Source: CAUTNH01 sp963543845
GTDB lineage: Bacteria > Bacillota_I > Bacilli_A > Acholeplasmatales > Acholeplasmataceae
Direction of reading: 5' to 3'
Assembly: GCA_963543845.1 (NCBI GenBank)
Contig: CAUUCL010000005.1
Location: 1 to 54,137 of the forward strand
Length of the DNA stretch: 54,137 nucleotides
The position numbers and the translations under genes were made by a program. Positions within the stretch are counted from its first letter, which is position 1. Every line of letters begins with the position of its first letter. Shown here in pieces: positions 1 through 7,686 of the stretch. Below the pieces are notes generated by a model, which saw nothing but the letters and a program-made list of their open reading frames with translations, had not been told where the DNA came from and did no database searches.

Positions 1-20
1 ACGCACATTTTACTGTGCGT
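1..20. terminator. Short hairpin at window edge
   Basis: ACGCACA and TGTGCGT form a perfect 7-bp stem with a 6-nt loop. On the + strand it is followed by CTTTTAG, a weak T tract, so it could end a gene lying left of the window. It could equally lie downstream of the minus-strand gene that ends at 88; the window edge hides the sequence that would decide. Confidence 0.4.
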
Positions 21-87
21 CTTTTAGAGCCTTATTTCTTTACAGCCCCTTTTTTTATGGAATAAATAAACCAAGATAGATTATTAT

Positions 88-1455
88 TTATATAATATCC
101 CAGTATCCAGTTTTTTTAGATCCGATTCTTTTTATATAATTATACTTTTTTAAATATGCAATATTTTTATCTATAGTAGTATCTGATACATCAAGTATTT
201 TTAAAAGCTCATTTTTAGTTATATGAGGATTTTCTTTGATAATATCTAAGATTTTATTTTTGGTTGTATTTAGCATTTTATCTTTAAATAAACCTAATTT
301 ATTTTTCTTATAGATATAATTAAAAGGAATTGTTACTACAATTGAATTTTCTCTAAACTCATATGCTTCTTTGCCATAAGTACTAATTATTTTAGGAACA
401 CCCCTTCCTGATTTTTCTGAGATATTTAATTGCATAAATATATTAGATAATTCCATATTAACAGGAACAGACTCCCCTTTGAAAAAACCTTTTAAGGTTT
501 GTCTTTTAGGAATAGTTCCTCTTGACATTATTTCTATTCTATTTGAAAAGACACTAATCATTGGTTCATTTAAACTAAGCCAATTATTATGAAGTATCGC
601 ATTTATAATTGCCTCGTTAAAGCATTCAATATCAAATAATGCTACTTCTTTTCTTATAAGGGTTCTGTTTTTCTCATTTGCTTGAATTAAATTTATAGTA
701 TCACCATATCTTAGTAAATCATCAAGCGTAAAAAGGATATTGTTAAAACCAAATTCTCTAACTGACAATAAAGGTGATGATTTATTTTCTCCTAGAAAAA
801 TTGATACTCTAAGTGGTATTTTAGAATCATCTGATAAAAGCTGCGCTTGAATGTTGTATTTTCCATCTTTTGTTAAAAGGGATAGATTTTTTCTAAAGGT
901 TTCTTTATTTAAACTAATTCCTCTATTTTCATAAAATAAGAATAATTTTTTAAATGTAAGTTCTTGATACTCAGATTCCACATTTGTAATTTTAGGAAAT
1001 CCTTTATTTAAAATTAAAAATAATTTACTTTCATACTCAGGATATTTAACTATTCTTTCTTTACTTGAACCTATTCTTATATATCTAATATTTTTATATG
1101 ATGTAGGAGATATTTTAGCAGCAGCAATTTCTAATGCGACTACCCTTTTATTATCAACTATAAACTCATAAAATGAAAATAAAATTTTAGGAAAAAGTCC
1201 TCGTAGTAAAAAATGCTTTAATGGTTCATTATTAACAGTCATATTAGGATTAAAATTAGTTCCGACAACTTGAAATAATTTATCATCAACTCCCCAAATT
1301 AAATAAGCATACTCCAAACCAAGATAAGCTGCAGCGTTGCTTAAAGCAGAAATATACTCTCCTAACTCATCTTTATTAAACCAGTTGTGCTTAAATTCAA
1401 CACACTCTGATTCTTCTTTTGATAAAATTATGTTTTCTAAAGTTTCTTTATTCAT
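88..1455 (-). CDS. AlbA_2-domain ATP-binding transcriptional regulator
   Basis: 455 residues with the three-part plan of the Schlafen-AlbA_2 / HATPase_c_4 family often named 'ATP-dependent DNA helicase RecG-related' or 'putative transcriptional regulator'. Residues about 15-130 form the AlbA_2 domain (ECVEFKHNW, then the YLIWGVDD strand). Residues about 275-360 resemble a GHKL-type ATP site (NEAIINAILHNNW, then SGRGVPKI). Residues about 395-455 are a winged helix (ITKNELLKILDVSDTTIDKN). The family is presumed to bind nucleic acid; its targets are unknown. No Shine-Dalgarno precedes the ATG, but an extended -10 lies so close that the mRNA may be nearly leaderless. It shares a strand with the Fic gene upstream and is separated from it by a terminator-like hairpin. 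Family assignment is firm; function is inferred. Confidence 0.85.
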   Translation of the reverse strand: MNKETLENIILSKEESECVEFKHNWFNKDELGEYISALSNAAAYLGLEYAYLIWGVDDKLFQVVGTNFNPNMTVNNEPLKHFLLRGLFPKILFSFYEFIVDNKRVVALEIAAAKISPTSYKNIRYIRIGSSKERIVKYPEYESKLFLILNKGFPKITNVESEYQELTFKKLFLFYENRGISLNKETFRKNLSLLTKDGKYNIQAQLLSDDSKIPLRVSIFLGENKSSPLLSVREFGFNNILFTLDDLLRYGDTINLIQANEKNRTLIRKEVALFDIECFNEAIINAILHNNWLSLNEPMISVFSNRIEIMSRGTIPKRQTLKGFFKGESVPVNMELSNIFMQLNISEKSGRGVPKIISTYGKEAYEFRENSIVVTIPFNYIYKKNKLGLFKDKMLNTTKNKILDIIKENPHITKNELLKILDVSDTTIDKNIAYLKKYNYIKRIGSKKTGYWDII

Positions 1456-1469
1456 TTATTACTAACTTA

Positions 1470-1478
1470 ATTATATCA
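1470..1478 (-). promoter_or_regulatory. Extended -10 promoter of the AlbA_2 gene
   Basis: On the minus strand TGATATAAT is a TGn-TATAAT extended -10. Its predicted start point lies about 8 nt before the ATG at 1455, implying a very short leader, in keeping with the missing Shine-Dalgarno. The element sits between inverted arms (about 1462-1467 and 1484-1489, CTAACT/AGTTAG) that could act as an operator or hairpin. No good -35 is visible. Confidence 0.45.
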
Positions 1479-1524
1479 CATTTAGTTAGCAATAAAAGTT
1501 TAGAACCTTATTCTCTAATAAAAA

Positions 1525-1554
1525 TACCTTAACTTTTCTAACGAAGTTAAGATA
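1525..1554 (-). terminator. Weak terminator-like hairpin after the Fic gene
   Basis: CTTAACTT (1528-1535) pairs with AAGTTAAG (1544-1551) over an 8-nt loop, with ATA/TAT extending the stem past one mismatch. On the minus strand the stem is followed by TATTTTTATT. It lies between the Fic stop and the AlbA_2 promoter. The stem is AT-rich, so strength is doubtful. Confidence 0.4.
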
Positions 1555-1574
1555 TTAGTTATATAGCTAAAAGA

Positions 1575-2618
1575 TTAAATTTTTACATATTTTGCCAAGC
1601 GGCCATTACCTACCTGTTTTATCTTTTTATTGTCCTGTAATTCTTTTAAAGCTCGTTCTATTGTCCTTTGAGATATATTAGGACAAATAATCATAATATC
1701 TTTTTTTGAAAGTGGTTCTAATGATTTTTGAATAACTAAAAATACTCTTTCAGATGAAGTTAATTTTTCTTTTCCGATTAGGTTAAATCTTTCATCACAT
1801 TCCTCATATGCTTTTAAGATGATCCCTAACATATACTTTATAAATGAAAGTTCATCATTTTCTCCAGCATGCCAATTTTCACTAGAGTTTTGTAGTTTTT
1901 CATAATATGTGTCTTTTGTTTGTTCAATCAGCATTTCTATACTAATATACCTTCCAACAAAAAAACCAAACTTATAAAGCAAAAGAAGTGTCAATATCCT
2001 GCTCATTCTTCCATTACCATCATCAAAAGGATGAATGCATAAAAAATCATGTATAAGTGCAGGTATTAAAATTAGTGGTGGAATATTTACATTCACCGCT
2101 TCCTTATAAGCCTTTACCATCTCATCAAAATATCGCTCTGTTTCAAAGCTGCTTACTGGCTGAAATCGCACTTTTTTATTTCCTAAAGCATCTACTTCTA
2201 AAATGGTATTATCCATAGTTTTAAATTTACCCTTGTTATTTATATAAGAATAAGAATATAATTGATTATGAAGTGTTAAGATGTCATTTTTATTAAATTC
2301 TATATAGGAATAATTTTCATGGATAATATCTAGCACACGTCTATATCCCGCAATTTCTTCCTCATCTCTGTTTTTGGGTTCTGTTTTTTTATTCATCAGC
2401 CGCGTAAGTCTTGCATCATTTGTATAAATTCCCTCAATGGCATTGGAAGACTTTGTACTTTGTATTTTAGCAACATCTATCATCTTCTCTAAAATGTCTG
2501 AATAATTTTCTACATAGAGTTCCTGCTTCCCTTTATATTCGTGAATCTTTGCAATAGTATGATATATATTAACAGGTAAAGATAGTTCCATAAGTTTTAA
2601 ATAATTAAATTTCCTCAA
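1575..2618 (-). CDS. Fic family protein (class II, AMPylator-like)
   Basis: Fic enzymes transfer AMP from ATP (less often other groups) to hydroxyl side chains of target proteins. The core motif HPFDDGNGRMSR (residues 196-207 counted from the start used here) matches HxFx(D/E)GNGRxxR with the catalytic His. SSNAIEG near residue 57 matches the (S/T)xxxE(G/N) inhibitory helix; lying N-terminal, it makes this class II, self-inhibited. A C-terminal winged helix (about residues 285-345, NISQRTIERALKELQ) is the usual DNA-binding tail of chromosomal Fic proteins. I chose the TTG at 2616-2618: it has AGAGGTG upstream, and the reading then begins LRKFNY as relatives do. The in-frame ATG at 2640-2642 overlaps the -10 box and cannot be in the transcript. 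Not obviously paired with an antitoxin. Confidence 0.9.
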   Translation of the reverse strand: MRKFNYLKLMELSLPVNIYHTIAKIHEYKGKQELYVENYSDILEKMIDVAKIQSTKSSNAIEGIYTNDARLTRLMNKKTEPKNRDEEEIAGYRRVLDIIHENYSYIEFNKNDILTLHNQLYSYSYINNKGKFKTMDNTILEVDALGNKKVRFQPVSSFETERYFDEMVKAYKEAVNVNIPPLILIPALIHDFLCIHPFDDGNGRMSRILTLLLLYKFGFFVGRYISIEMLIEQTKDTYYEKLQNSSENWHAGENDELSFIKYMLGIILKAYEECDERFNLIGKEKLTSSERVFLVIQKSLEPLSKKDIMIICPNISQRTIERALKELQDNKKIKQVGNGRLAKYVKI

Positions 2619-2640
2619 AATAACACCTCTTTTCATAGCC

Positions 2641-2670
2641 ATTATACCATATTTGGCTACGAAACATCAA
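2641..2670 (-). promoter_or_regulatory. Promoter of the Fic gene
   Basis: On the minus strand TTGATG (2670-2665) and TATAAT (2646-2641) are separated by 18 bp. The -10 overlaps the first in-frame ATG of the Fic frame, which is what moves the start to the TTG at 2618. Confidence 0.65.
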
Positions 2671-2787
2671 TAATGACGAGATTATTCTCGCCATTATTTT
2701 CATTTTGGCGTATTAAAATTAAATATGTAATCCTCTGAAATAAGAGCGATAATCCTTACTATAATTACCTTATATAATGCAAAAATT

Positions 2788-2881
2788 AAAAAGTCGCTCA
2801 TAAAAGTTCACTTTTTGCACTAAAAGTCGCTCATAAAAGTTCACTTTTTGCACTAAAAGTCGCTAATGAAAGTTTATTTTT
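2788..2881. repeat. 33-bp direct repeats upstream of the ATPase gene
   Basis: Two near-identical 33-bp units (about 2788-2820 and 2821-2853, core AAAAGTCGCTCATAAAAG then TTCACTTTTTGCAC) are followed by a third, degraded unit (2854-2881). Each full unit contains the small palindrome AAAAGT-TC-ACTTTT. The array ends just before TATAAT (2894-2899), the likely -10 of the downstream ATPase gene. It could be an operator array or tandem duplication; with three units and no spacers it is not a CRISPR. Confidence 0.7.
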
Positions 2882-2920
2882 ATAATTATATGTTATAATT
2901 TTTGTGGTGATTGTATGTAC

Positions 2921-4282
2921 ATGAAAAGAAAAATTGACCAATTTTTACTTAATTGGAAAAACAAAGACAAAAAGCCAGTTTTAATTATTAAAGGTGCAAG
3001 ACAAATAGGAAAAACCTATTCCATTTTAGAATTTGGGAAAAATAACTATCAAAATGTTGTCTACATAAATTTTTTTGAAATGCCTGAATATTTAGATATA
3101 TTTAAAAAATCATCAAACCCTAATGATATTTTAAACCAAATTATATTAAGAAATCCAAGTATTAAAATAGATAAAAATAGTTTAATCTTTTTTGATGAAA
3201 TTCAAAATAATATTGAAATACTAACAGCACTAAAATTTTTTAGTCAACATATAAATATAGATATAGTATGCTCTGGCTCTATGCTTGGAATTAATACAAA
3301 TCAAATAACTAGTATTCCTGTTGGTTTTATTGAAGAAGTTGAAATGTTTTCAATGGACTTTGAAGAATTCCTTTGGGCGATAGGATATGATGAAAGTAAA
3401 TTAAATTTTTTTAAATCATTTTTATTTGAATTTAAAAAAATTGATGATTTAACATTTAAACTGATGAGTGATTTATTTAATACCTTCACAATTCTTGGCG
3501 GAATGCCTAGGATAATTCATGAATATGTGAAAACAAATTCTTTTTTAGAAACTTACAAACTCCAAAAAAATCTCAAAGATAATTATCTTACTGACATAAG
3601 ACAATACAGCAATAATATTGAACGAATTAAAATAAGCTCTCTTTTTGAACATATTCCACTTTTTTTAGCCAGCGAAAATAAAAAAGTATTTTTTAAAAAT
3701 ATAATAAATGTTAAAACTATTGAAAAAGGAATACCTTTCGTATCATGGTTAAACAGTGCTGGCATAACAGCATCTTGTTATAACTTAAAAGCACTAGATA
3801 TACCATTAAAACTAAACTATGACCAATCAACTTTTAAAATGTATTTTAAAGATACCTCTATTTTAATTGCATCACTTGAAATAGATGATGCAATTGATTT
3901 AAGAGCAAATCAGAATATTGGCATTATTAAAGGTGGCTTTGCAGAAAATTTGGTAGCAGAAGCTCTTATTAAGCAGGGTATTCCACTTTACTATTTTAAA
4001 AAAGCTGATTCTACATTAGAACTAGATTTTTTAATAAGATACCAAAATAATATTATTCCTATTGAAGTAAAAGCAACTAATGGAAATAGTAAATCTTTAA
4101 AAGAAGTTTTAACTAATCCTAAATATGATAAAGTTAATTTTGCGATTAAATTAGCTCGCTCTAATATAGGCTATTCCAATGGCATTTTCACAATTCCTAT
4201 TTTTTACTCTTTTATATTAAAAGAATTTATTGATAAATTTGAATTTAATTTATATATTAAAAAATCAAATACAAATCATTAA
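2921..4282 (+). CDS. AAA ATPase with DUF4143 / PD-(D/E)xK-like C-terminus
   Basis: Single-gene ATPase of the AAA_14-DUF4143 family, widespread in bacteria and of unproven role, perhaps DNA-related or toxin-antitoxin-like. The N-terminus has Walker A GARQIGKT (about residue 25) and Walker B LIFFDEIQ (about residue 88). The DUF4143 part ends in ELDFLI...IPIEVKA (about residues 365-385), a PD-(D/E)xK-like pattern. GGTGA at 2906-2910 is 10 nt from the ATG at 2921; the ATG two codons earlier (2915) is also possible, but its spacing of 4 nt is short. It diverges from the Fic gene and ends at a bidirectional terminator. A distant relative sits at 40228, so two such ATPases flank the operon-plus-prophage region. 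Confidence 0.85.
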   Translation: MKRKIDQFLLNWKNKDKKPVLIIKGARQIGKTYSILEFGKNNYQNVVYINFFEMPEYLDIFKKSSNPNDILNQIILRNPSIKIDKNSLIFFDEIQNNIEILTALKFFSQHINIDIVCSGSMLGINTNQITSIPVGFIEEVEMFSMDFEEFLWAIGYDESKLNFFKSFLFEFKKIDDLTFKLMSDLFNTFTILGGMPRIIHEYVKTNSFLETYKLQKNLKDNYLTDIRQYSNNIERIKISSLFEHIPLFLASENKKVFFKNIINVKTIEKGIPFVSWLNSAGITASCYNLKALDIPLKLNYDQSTFKMYFKDTSILIASLEIDDAIDLRANQNIGIIKGGFAENLVAEALIKQGIPLYYFKKADSTLELDFLIRYQNNIIPIEVKATNGNSKSLKEVLTNPKYDKVNFAIKLARSNIGYSNGIFTIPIFYSFILKEFIDKFEFNLYIKKSNTNH

Positions 4283-4295
4283 ATAGATCATAATA

Positions 4296-4341
4296 AAAAA
4301 GCTATAAAGCATCTTAATTAGAAGTATCTTTATAGCTTTTT
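4296..4341. terminator. Bidirectional terminator between ATPase and glyA
   Basis: AAAAAGCTATAAAG (4296-4309) pairs perfectly with CTTTATAGCTTTTT (4328-4341) over an 18-nt loop. T or A runs on both sides make it work for both the + gene ending at 4282 and the minus operon ending at 4351. Confidence 0.85.
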
Positions 4342-4350
4342 ATTATCTAG

Positions 4351-5571
4351 TTATAGTTTAAATCCACTTAATAATTTAATTACTTCTTGCTTTAAACCAT
4401 CTAAAATTCTATCGTCATCTTTATTTTTAAAAGCTCTATCAATTAAATGAGCTATCTTTACCATTTCTACCTCTTTCATTCCACGAGTAGTAATAGCAGG
4501 GGTTCCTAGTCTTATACCACTTGTGTACTTTGGTTTTTCTGTATCAAATGGAATAGCATTTTTATTACATGTGATATTTATTTTAGCAAGAATATTCTCA
4601 GCCTCAAGGCCTGTTAAGCCAATTGAATTTTTAACATCGACAAGCATTAAGTGATTATCAGTTCCGCCAGTTATAATTTCATATCCTAAATTTATAAGCT
4701 CGCTTGATAATTTTTTAGCATTTTTTATAACTTGCTCTTGGTAAGTTTTAAAACTTGGTAAAAGTGCCTCACCAAAAGAAATTCCTTTTGCAGCAATAAC
4801 ATGCATAAGAGGTCCGCCTTGCTCACCTGGAAAAACTGCCTTATCAATTTTTTTAGCAATATCAGGATTATTTGTAAGAATTATTCCCCCACGTGGACCA
4901 CGCAGTGTTTTATGAGTTGTAGATGATACCACATCAGCATATGGAAATGGTGATGGGTGTAAATTAGTTGCAACAAGACCTGCAATATGTGCCATATCAA
5001 CAAATAAATATGCTCCTACTTTATCTGCTATTTCTCTAAATTTTTTAAAATCTATCACTCTTGGATAAGCACTAGCACCTGCTACAATAATTTTTGGTTT
5101 TACCTCTTTAGCAATTTTTAAAATCTCATCATAATCAAGCATGCAAGTATCTTTGTTTAATGAGTATGAATAAGATTTATAATACTTACCAGAAAAATTT
5201 ATTTTATAACCATGCGTTAAATGTCCCCCTGCATCAAGCGACATTCCTAAAATTACATCGCCTGGATTTAAAAGAGCACTATAAACTGCAGCATTAGCCT
5301 GTGAGCCTGAGTGAGGCTGAACGTTTGCAAATTTTACATTAAATAACTTTTTTAATCTTTCAATAGCTTCAGTCTCAATTAAATCAATAAACTTACATCC
5401 ACCATAATATCTATTTCCTGAATAGCCTTCGGCATATTTGTTAGTTAAAATTGAGCCTTGGGCTTTTAAGATATTATCAGATACAAAGTTCTCTGATGCA
5501 ATTAGCTCGATATGTTCTTGCTGACGCTTTTTTTCACTTTTTATATATTCAAAAATTATATCTTGTTCCAT
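4351..5571 (-). CDS. glyA: Serine hydroxymethyltransferase
   Basis: Interconverts serine and glycine while loading a one-carbon unit on tetrahydrofolate, in the cytoplasm with pyridoxal phosphate. 406 residues, full length for bacterial GlyA (about 410-420). The PLP lysine is K221 in STTHKTLRGPRGG, the cofactor-contacting VDMAHIAGLV is at 191-200, and the N-terminal IELIASENF motif is intact. AGGTAGAT precedes the ATG. It is the last gene of the minus operon; with folD upstream in the same operon it supplies the one-carbon pool. The bidirectional terminator follows. Confidence 0.97.
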   Translation of the reverse strand: MEQDIIFEYIKSEKKRQQEHIELIASENFVSDNILKAQGSILTNKYAEGYSGNRYYGGCKFIDLIETEAIERLKKLFNVKFANVQPHSGSQANAAVYSALLNPGDVILGMSLDAGGHLTHGYKINFSGKYYKSYSYSLNKDTCMLDYDEILKIAKEVKPKIIVAGASAYPRVIDFKKFREIADKVGAYLFVDMAHIAGLVATNLHPSPFPYADVVSSTTHKTLRGPRGGIILTNNPDIAKKIDKAVFPGEQGGPLMHVIAAKGISFGEALLPSFKTYQEQVIKNAKKLSSELINLGYEIITGGTDNHLMLVDVKNSIGLTGLEAENILAKINITCNKNAIPFDTEKPKYTSGIRLGTPAITTRGMKEVEMVKIAHLIDRAFKNKDDDRILDGLKQEVIKLLSGFKL

Positions 5572-5582
5572 ACATAATCTAC

Positions 5583-6293
5583 CTATTTAACATTATGATA
5601 TACATCTTGTACATCATCTAGCTCATCTAAAAGATTATAAAGTTTTTGAAAAACTTCTAAATCCTCACCTTGAAGTTCAACTGTATTTGTTGGTATATAA
5701 GTTATCTCATTTGTAACAAATTCAATTTTATTACCACAATCTTTTAATGCTTTCATTATCCTTCCATAATCAGAAACCTCTCCTTGAATTTCAAGTAAGT
5801 CTTCATCAAGGTTAATATCCTTTGGCTCAATATCGGATTCTAAAAGCACTTCTAAAGCCTCCTCATCAGTAATTCCTTTTACTAGAAAAAGCGAGATATG
5901 ACTAAACTGATGAATAACCGATCCGCTTACACCAAGCTTTGCGTGAGCCTTGTTAAAGCATGTTCTAATTTCCGAGTATGTTCTATTAGAATTATCAGAT
6001 AATGCACTAATAATTAAATTAGATCCTCCTGGTCCAAATCCTTCATATGTAATACTGTCATAGTGCTCAGTATTATTTTGAGTTGCTTTTTTAATAGCTC
6101 TTTCAATTATATCGTTTGGAACTTGGTCCTTTTTAGCTTTTTCAATTACTCTTTGAAGTTCACTATTCATGCTTGGGTCTTGACCTTGCTTTGCTGCCAT
6201 ATAAAGCTCACGACCATACTTAGAGTAAACTTTTGTTTTTGCTTGTGAGGATTTCTCCATTTTAAATTTTCTTACTTCATATGCTCTTCCCAT
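5583..6293 (-). CDS. YebC/PmpR family protein (YeeN-type)
   Basis: 236 residues. The N-terminus (MGRAYEVRKFKMEKSSQAKT, then KVYSKYG) matches the YeeN/YeeI branch of the YebC/TACO1 family rather than YebC itself. The family has been described both as DNA-binding regulators and, more recently, as ribosome-associated factors that relieve stalling at proline-rich stretches; I cannot tell which applies here. A good Shine-Dalgarno (AAGGGG) precedes the ATG. The gene sits 11 bp upstream of glyA and 4 bp downstream of ppa, so it is surely co-transcribed. Confidence 0.9.
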   Translation of the reverse strand: MGRAYEVRKFKMEKSSQAKTKVYSKYGRELYMAAKQGQDPSMNSELQRVIEKAKKDQVPNDIIERAIKKATQNNTEHYDSITYEGFGPGGSNLIISALSDNSNRTYSEIRTCFNKAHAKLGVSGSVIHQFSHISLFLVKGITDEEALEVLLESDIEPKDINLDEDLLEIQGEVSDYGRIMKALKDCGNKIEFVTNEITYIPTNTVELQGEDLEVFQKLYNLLDELDDVQDVYHNVK

Positions 6294-6297
6294 ATTA

Positions 6298-6828
6298 TTA
6301 CCCCTTAAATTTTTTCTTATATGCGTTTATACTATCTAGAACACATTTAATTGCTTCATCTTTTCCTAATACATCCAAAATATATGTCTTTTTACCTTCT
6401 AGTGATTTATATGTTTCAAAAAAATTAGTAAACTCTTCCATCATATGTTTTGGAAGCTCACTTATATCTTTGTATTGTGAGTATGCTGGATCTGAAAATG
6501 GAATTGCGATAATTTTTTCATCTGTTGCCTTATCATCAATCATTTTAATTAGACCTATTGGATAAACTTCAACCATACAACCAGAAAGTATTACCTCCTG
6601 GCATATTACGAGAACATCTAATGGATCATCATCCGATGCATAAGTTCTTGGTATAAATCCATAATTAGCAGGATAGTGAGTTGATGTATATAATACCCTA
6701 TCAAGTCTTAAAAGACCAGTTTCCTTATCTAGTTCATATTTCATTTTAGAGCCTTTTGATATTTCAATATATGTAATAAATTTCTCAGGTGATATTCTTT
6801 TTTTATCTATATCATGCCATATATTCAT
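6298..6828 (-). CDS. ppa: Inorganic pyrophosphatase (family I)
   Basis: Hydrolyses pyrophosphate to two phosphates, driving biosynthetic reactions forward. 176 residues, normal for the soluble Mg-dependent family I enzyme. The metal-binding signature DDDPLDVLVI is at residues 66-75, and HYPANYGFIP just before it is also typical. Its ATG overlaps the folD stop (ATGA, 4 nt), so translation is probably coupled. Confidence 0.95.
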   Translation of the reverse strand: MNIWHDIDKKRISPEKFITYIEISKGSKMKYELDKETGLLRLDRVLYTSTHYPANYGFIPRTYASDDDPLDVLVICQEVILSGCMVEVYPIGLIKMIDDKATDEKIIAIPFSDPAYSQYKDISELPKHMMEEFTNFFETYKSLEGKKTYILDVLGKDEAIKCVLDSINAYKKKFKG

Positions 6829-7673
6829 TTTTTTATCTCCTTAATATTTTCTAAGTATTGATTATATGTATTTTCTAAAAGGGCGTTTATTGTCATAGGA
6901 CCCACACCCCCTGGAACAGGTGTTATCATTTTAGCTTTTTTTAAAAGATTTATATAATCACAATCTCCTACTGTTTTACCATTTAAAAAATTAATACCAA
7001 CATCAATTATAATTGAATCTTTTTTTATCATATCTTTAGTAATTAAATTGATAACCCCTGCAGCAGATATTACAATATCTGCTATCTGGCATAGCTTTTT
7101 TAAATTTTTAGTATGGATATTTGAAAATGTGACAGTTGCATTTTTTAAAAGAAGACTTAAACCAATTGGTCTTCCAACAATTAAACTTGTCCCTACAACT
7201 AAAACATTTTTACCACAAACATCAATTTCATATTCATCAATTAAATTTAATATTCCTTTAGGAGTTGCCGGAATTATATTAGCTCTTCCCTCAAATAAAG
7301 CACCTTGATTTTTAACAGAAAAACCATCAACATCTTTTCTAGGATCAACTAAATCCAAAAACTTACTTTCATTAAACTTTTCAGGAAGTGGTAGTTGAAT
7401 TATAATTCCATCTACTGTATCATCAGTGTTTAATTTAGTTATTACCTTTTCAAGTTCAGAATCACTAATATCGCTTTTTAAATAAAATACCTCTGTTAGT
7501 ATTCCAACATATTTGGCTTTTTTTACTTTATTTTTAATATATACCTTACTAGCCATATTATCTCCTACTAAAATAATAGCAAGTTTAGGCTTTCTAGAAT
7601 TTGTGATATTATTTATTTTTTCTTTTAATATGTCATTTCTTTTTTTAGAAATTAGTTTACCATCTAATAAAAT
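6825..7673 (-). CDS. folD: Bifunctional methylenetetrahydrofolate dehydrogenase/cyclohydrolase, probable AUU start
   Basis: Interconverts 5,10-methylene-, methenyl- and 10-formyl-tetrahydrofolate, feeding purine and formyl-Met synthesis. The catalytic YIKNKVK stretch and the signatures DVDGFSVKN, VGTSLIVGRPIGLSLL and PVPGGVGPMTINAL are present. The first ATG in frame (7556) would delete about 39 residues. The frame runs upstream through LLDGKLISKKR and KPKLAIILVGDN, exactly the FolD N-terminus, to an ATT at 7671-7673 placed 4 nt after AAGGTGA. No ATG, GTG or TTG lies between, and a stop is close upstream. From the ATT the protein is 282 residues, the family's usual size. AUU initiation is known for infC; here it is inferred. 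A point mutation or base error is the alternative. Confidence 0.9.
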   Translation of the reverse strand: MLLDGKLISKKRNDILKEKINNITNSRKPKLAIILVGDNMASKVYIKNKVKKAKYVGILTEVFYLKSDISDSELEKVITKLNTDDTVDGIIIQLPLPEKFNESKFLDLVDPRKDVDGFSVKNQGALFEGRANIIPATPKGILNLIDEYEIDVCGKNVLVVGTSLIVGRPIGLSLLLKNATVTFSNIHTKNLKKLCQIADIVISAAGVINLITKDMIKKDSIIIDVGINFLNGKTVGDCDYINLLKKAKMITPVPGGVGPMTINALLENTYNQYLENIKEIKK

Positions 7674-7686
7674 AGTATCACCTTCT

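Noticed and set aside
2788..2881. Possible CRISPR array
   Set aside because: Units are directly adjacent with no unique spacers, only about three copies, and no cas genes nearby.
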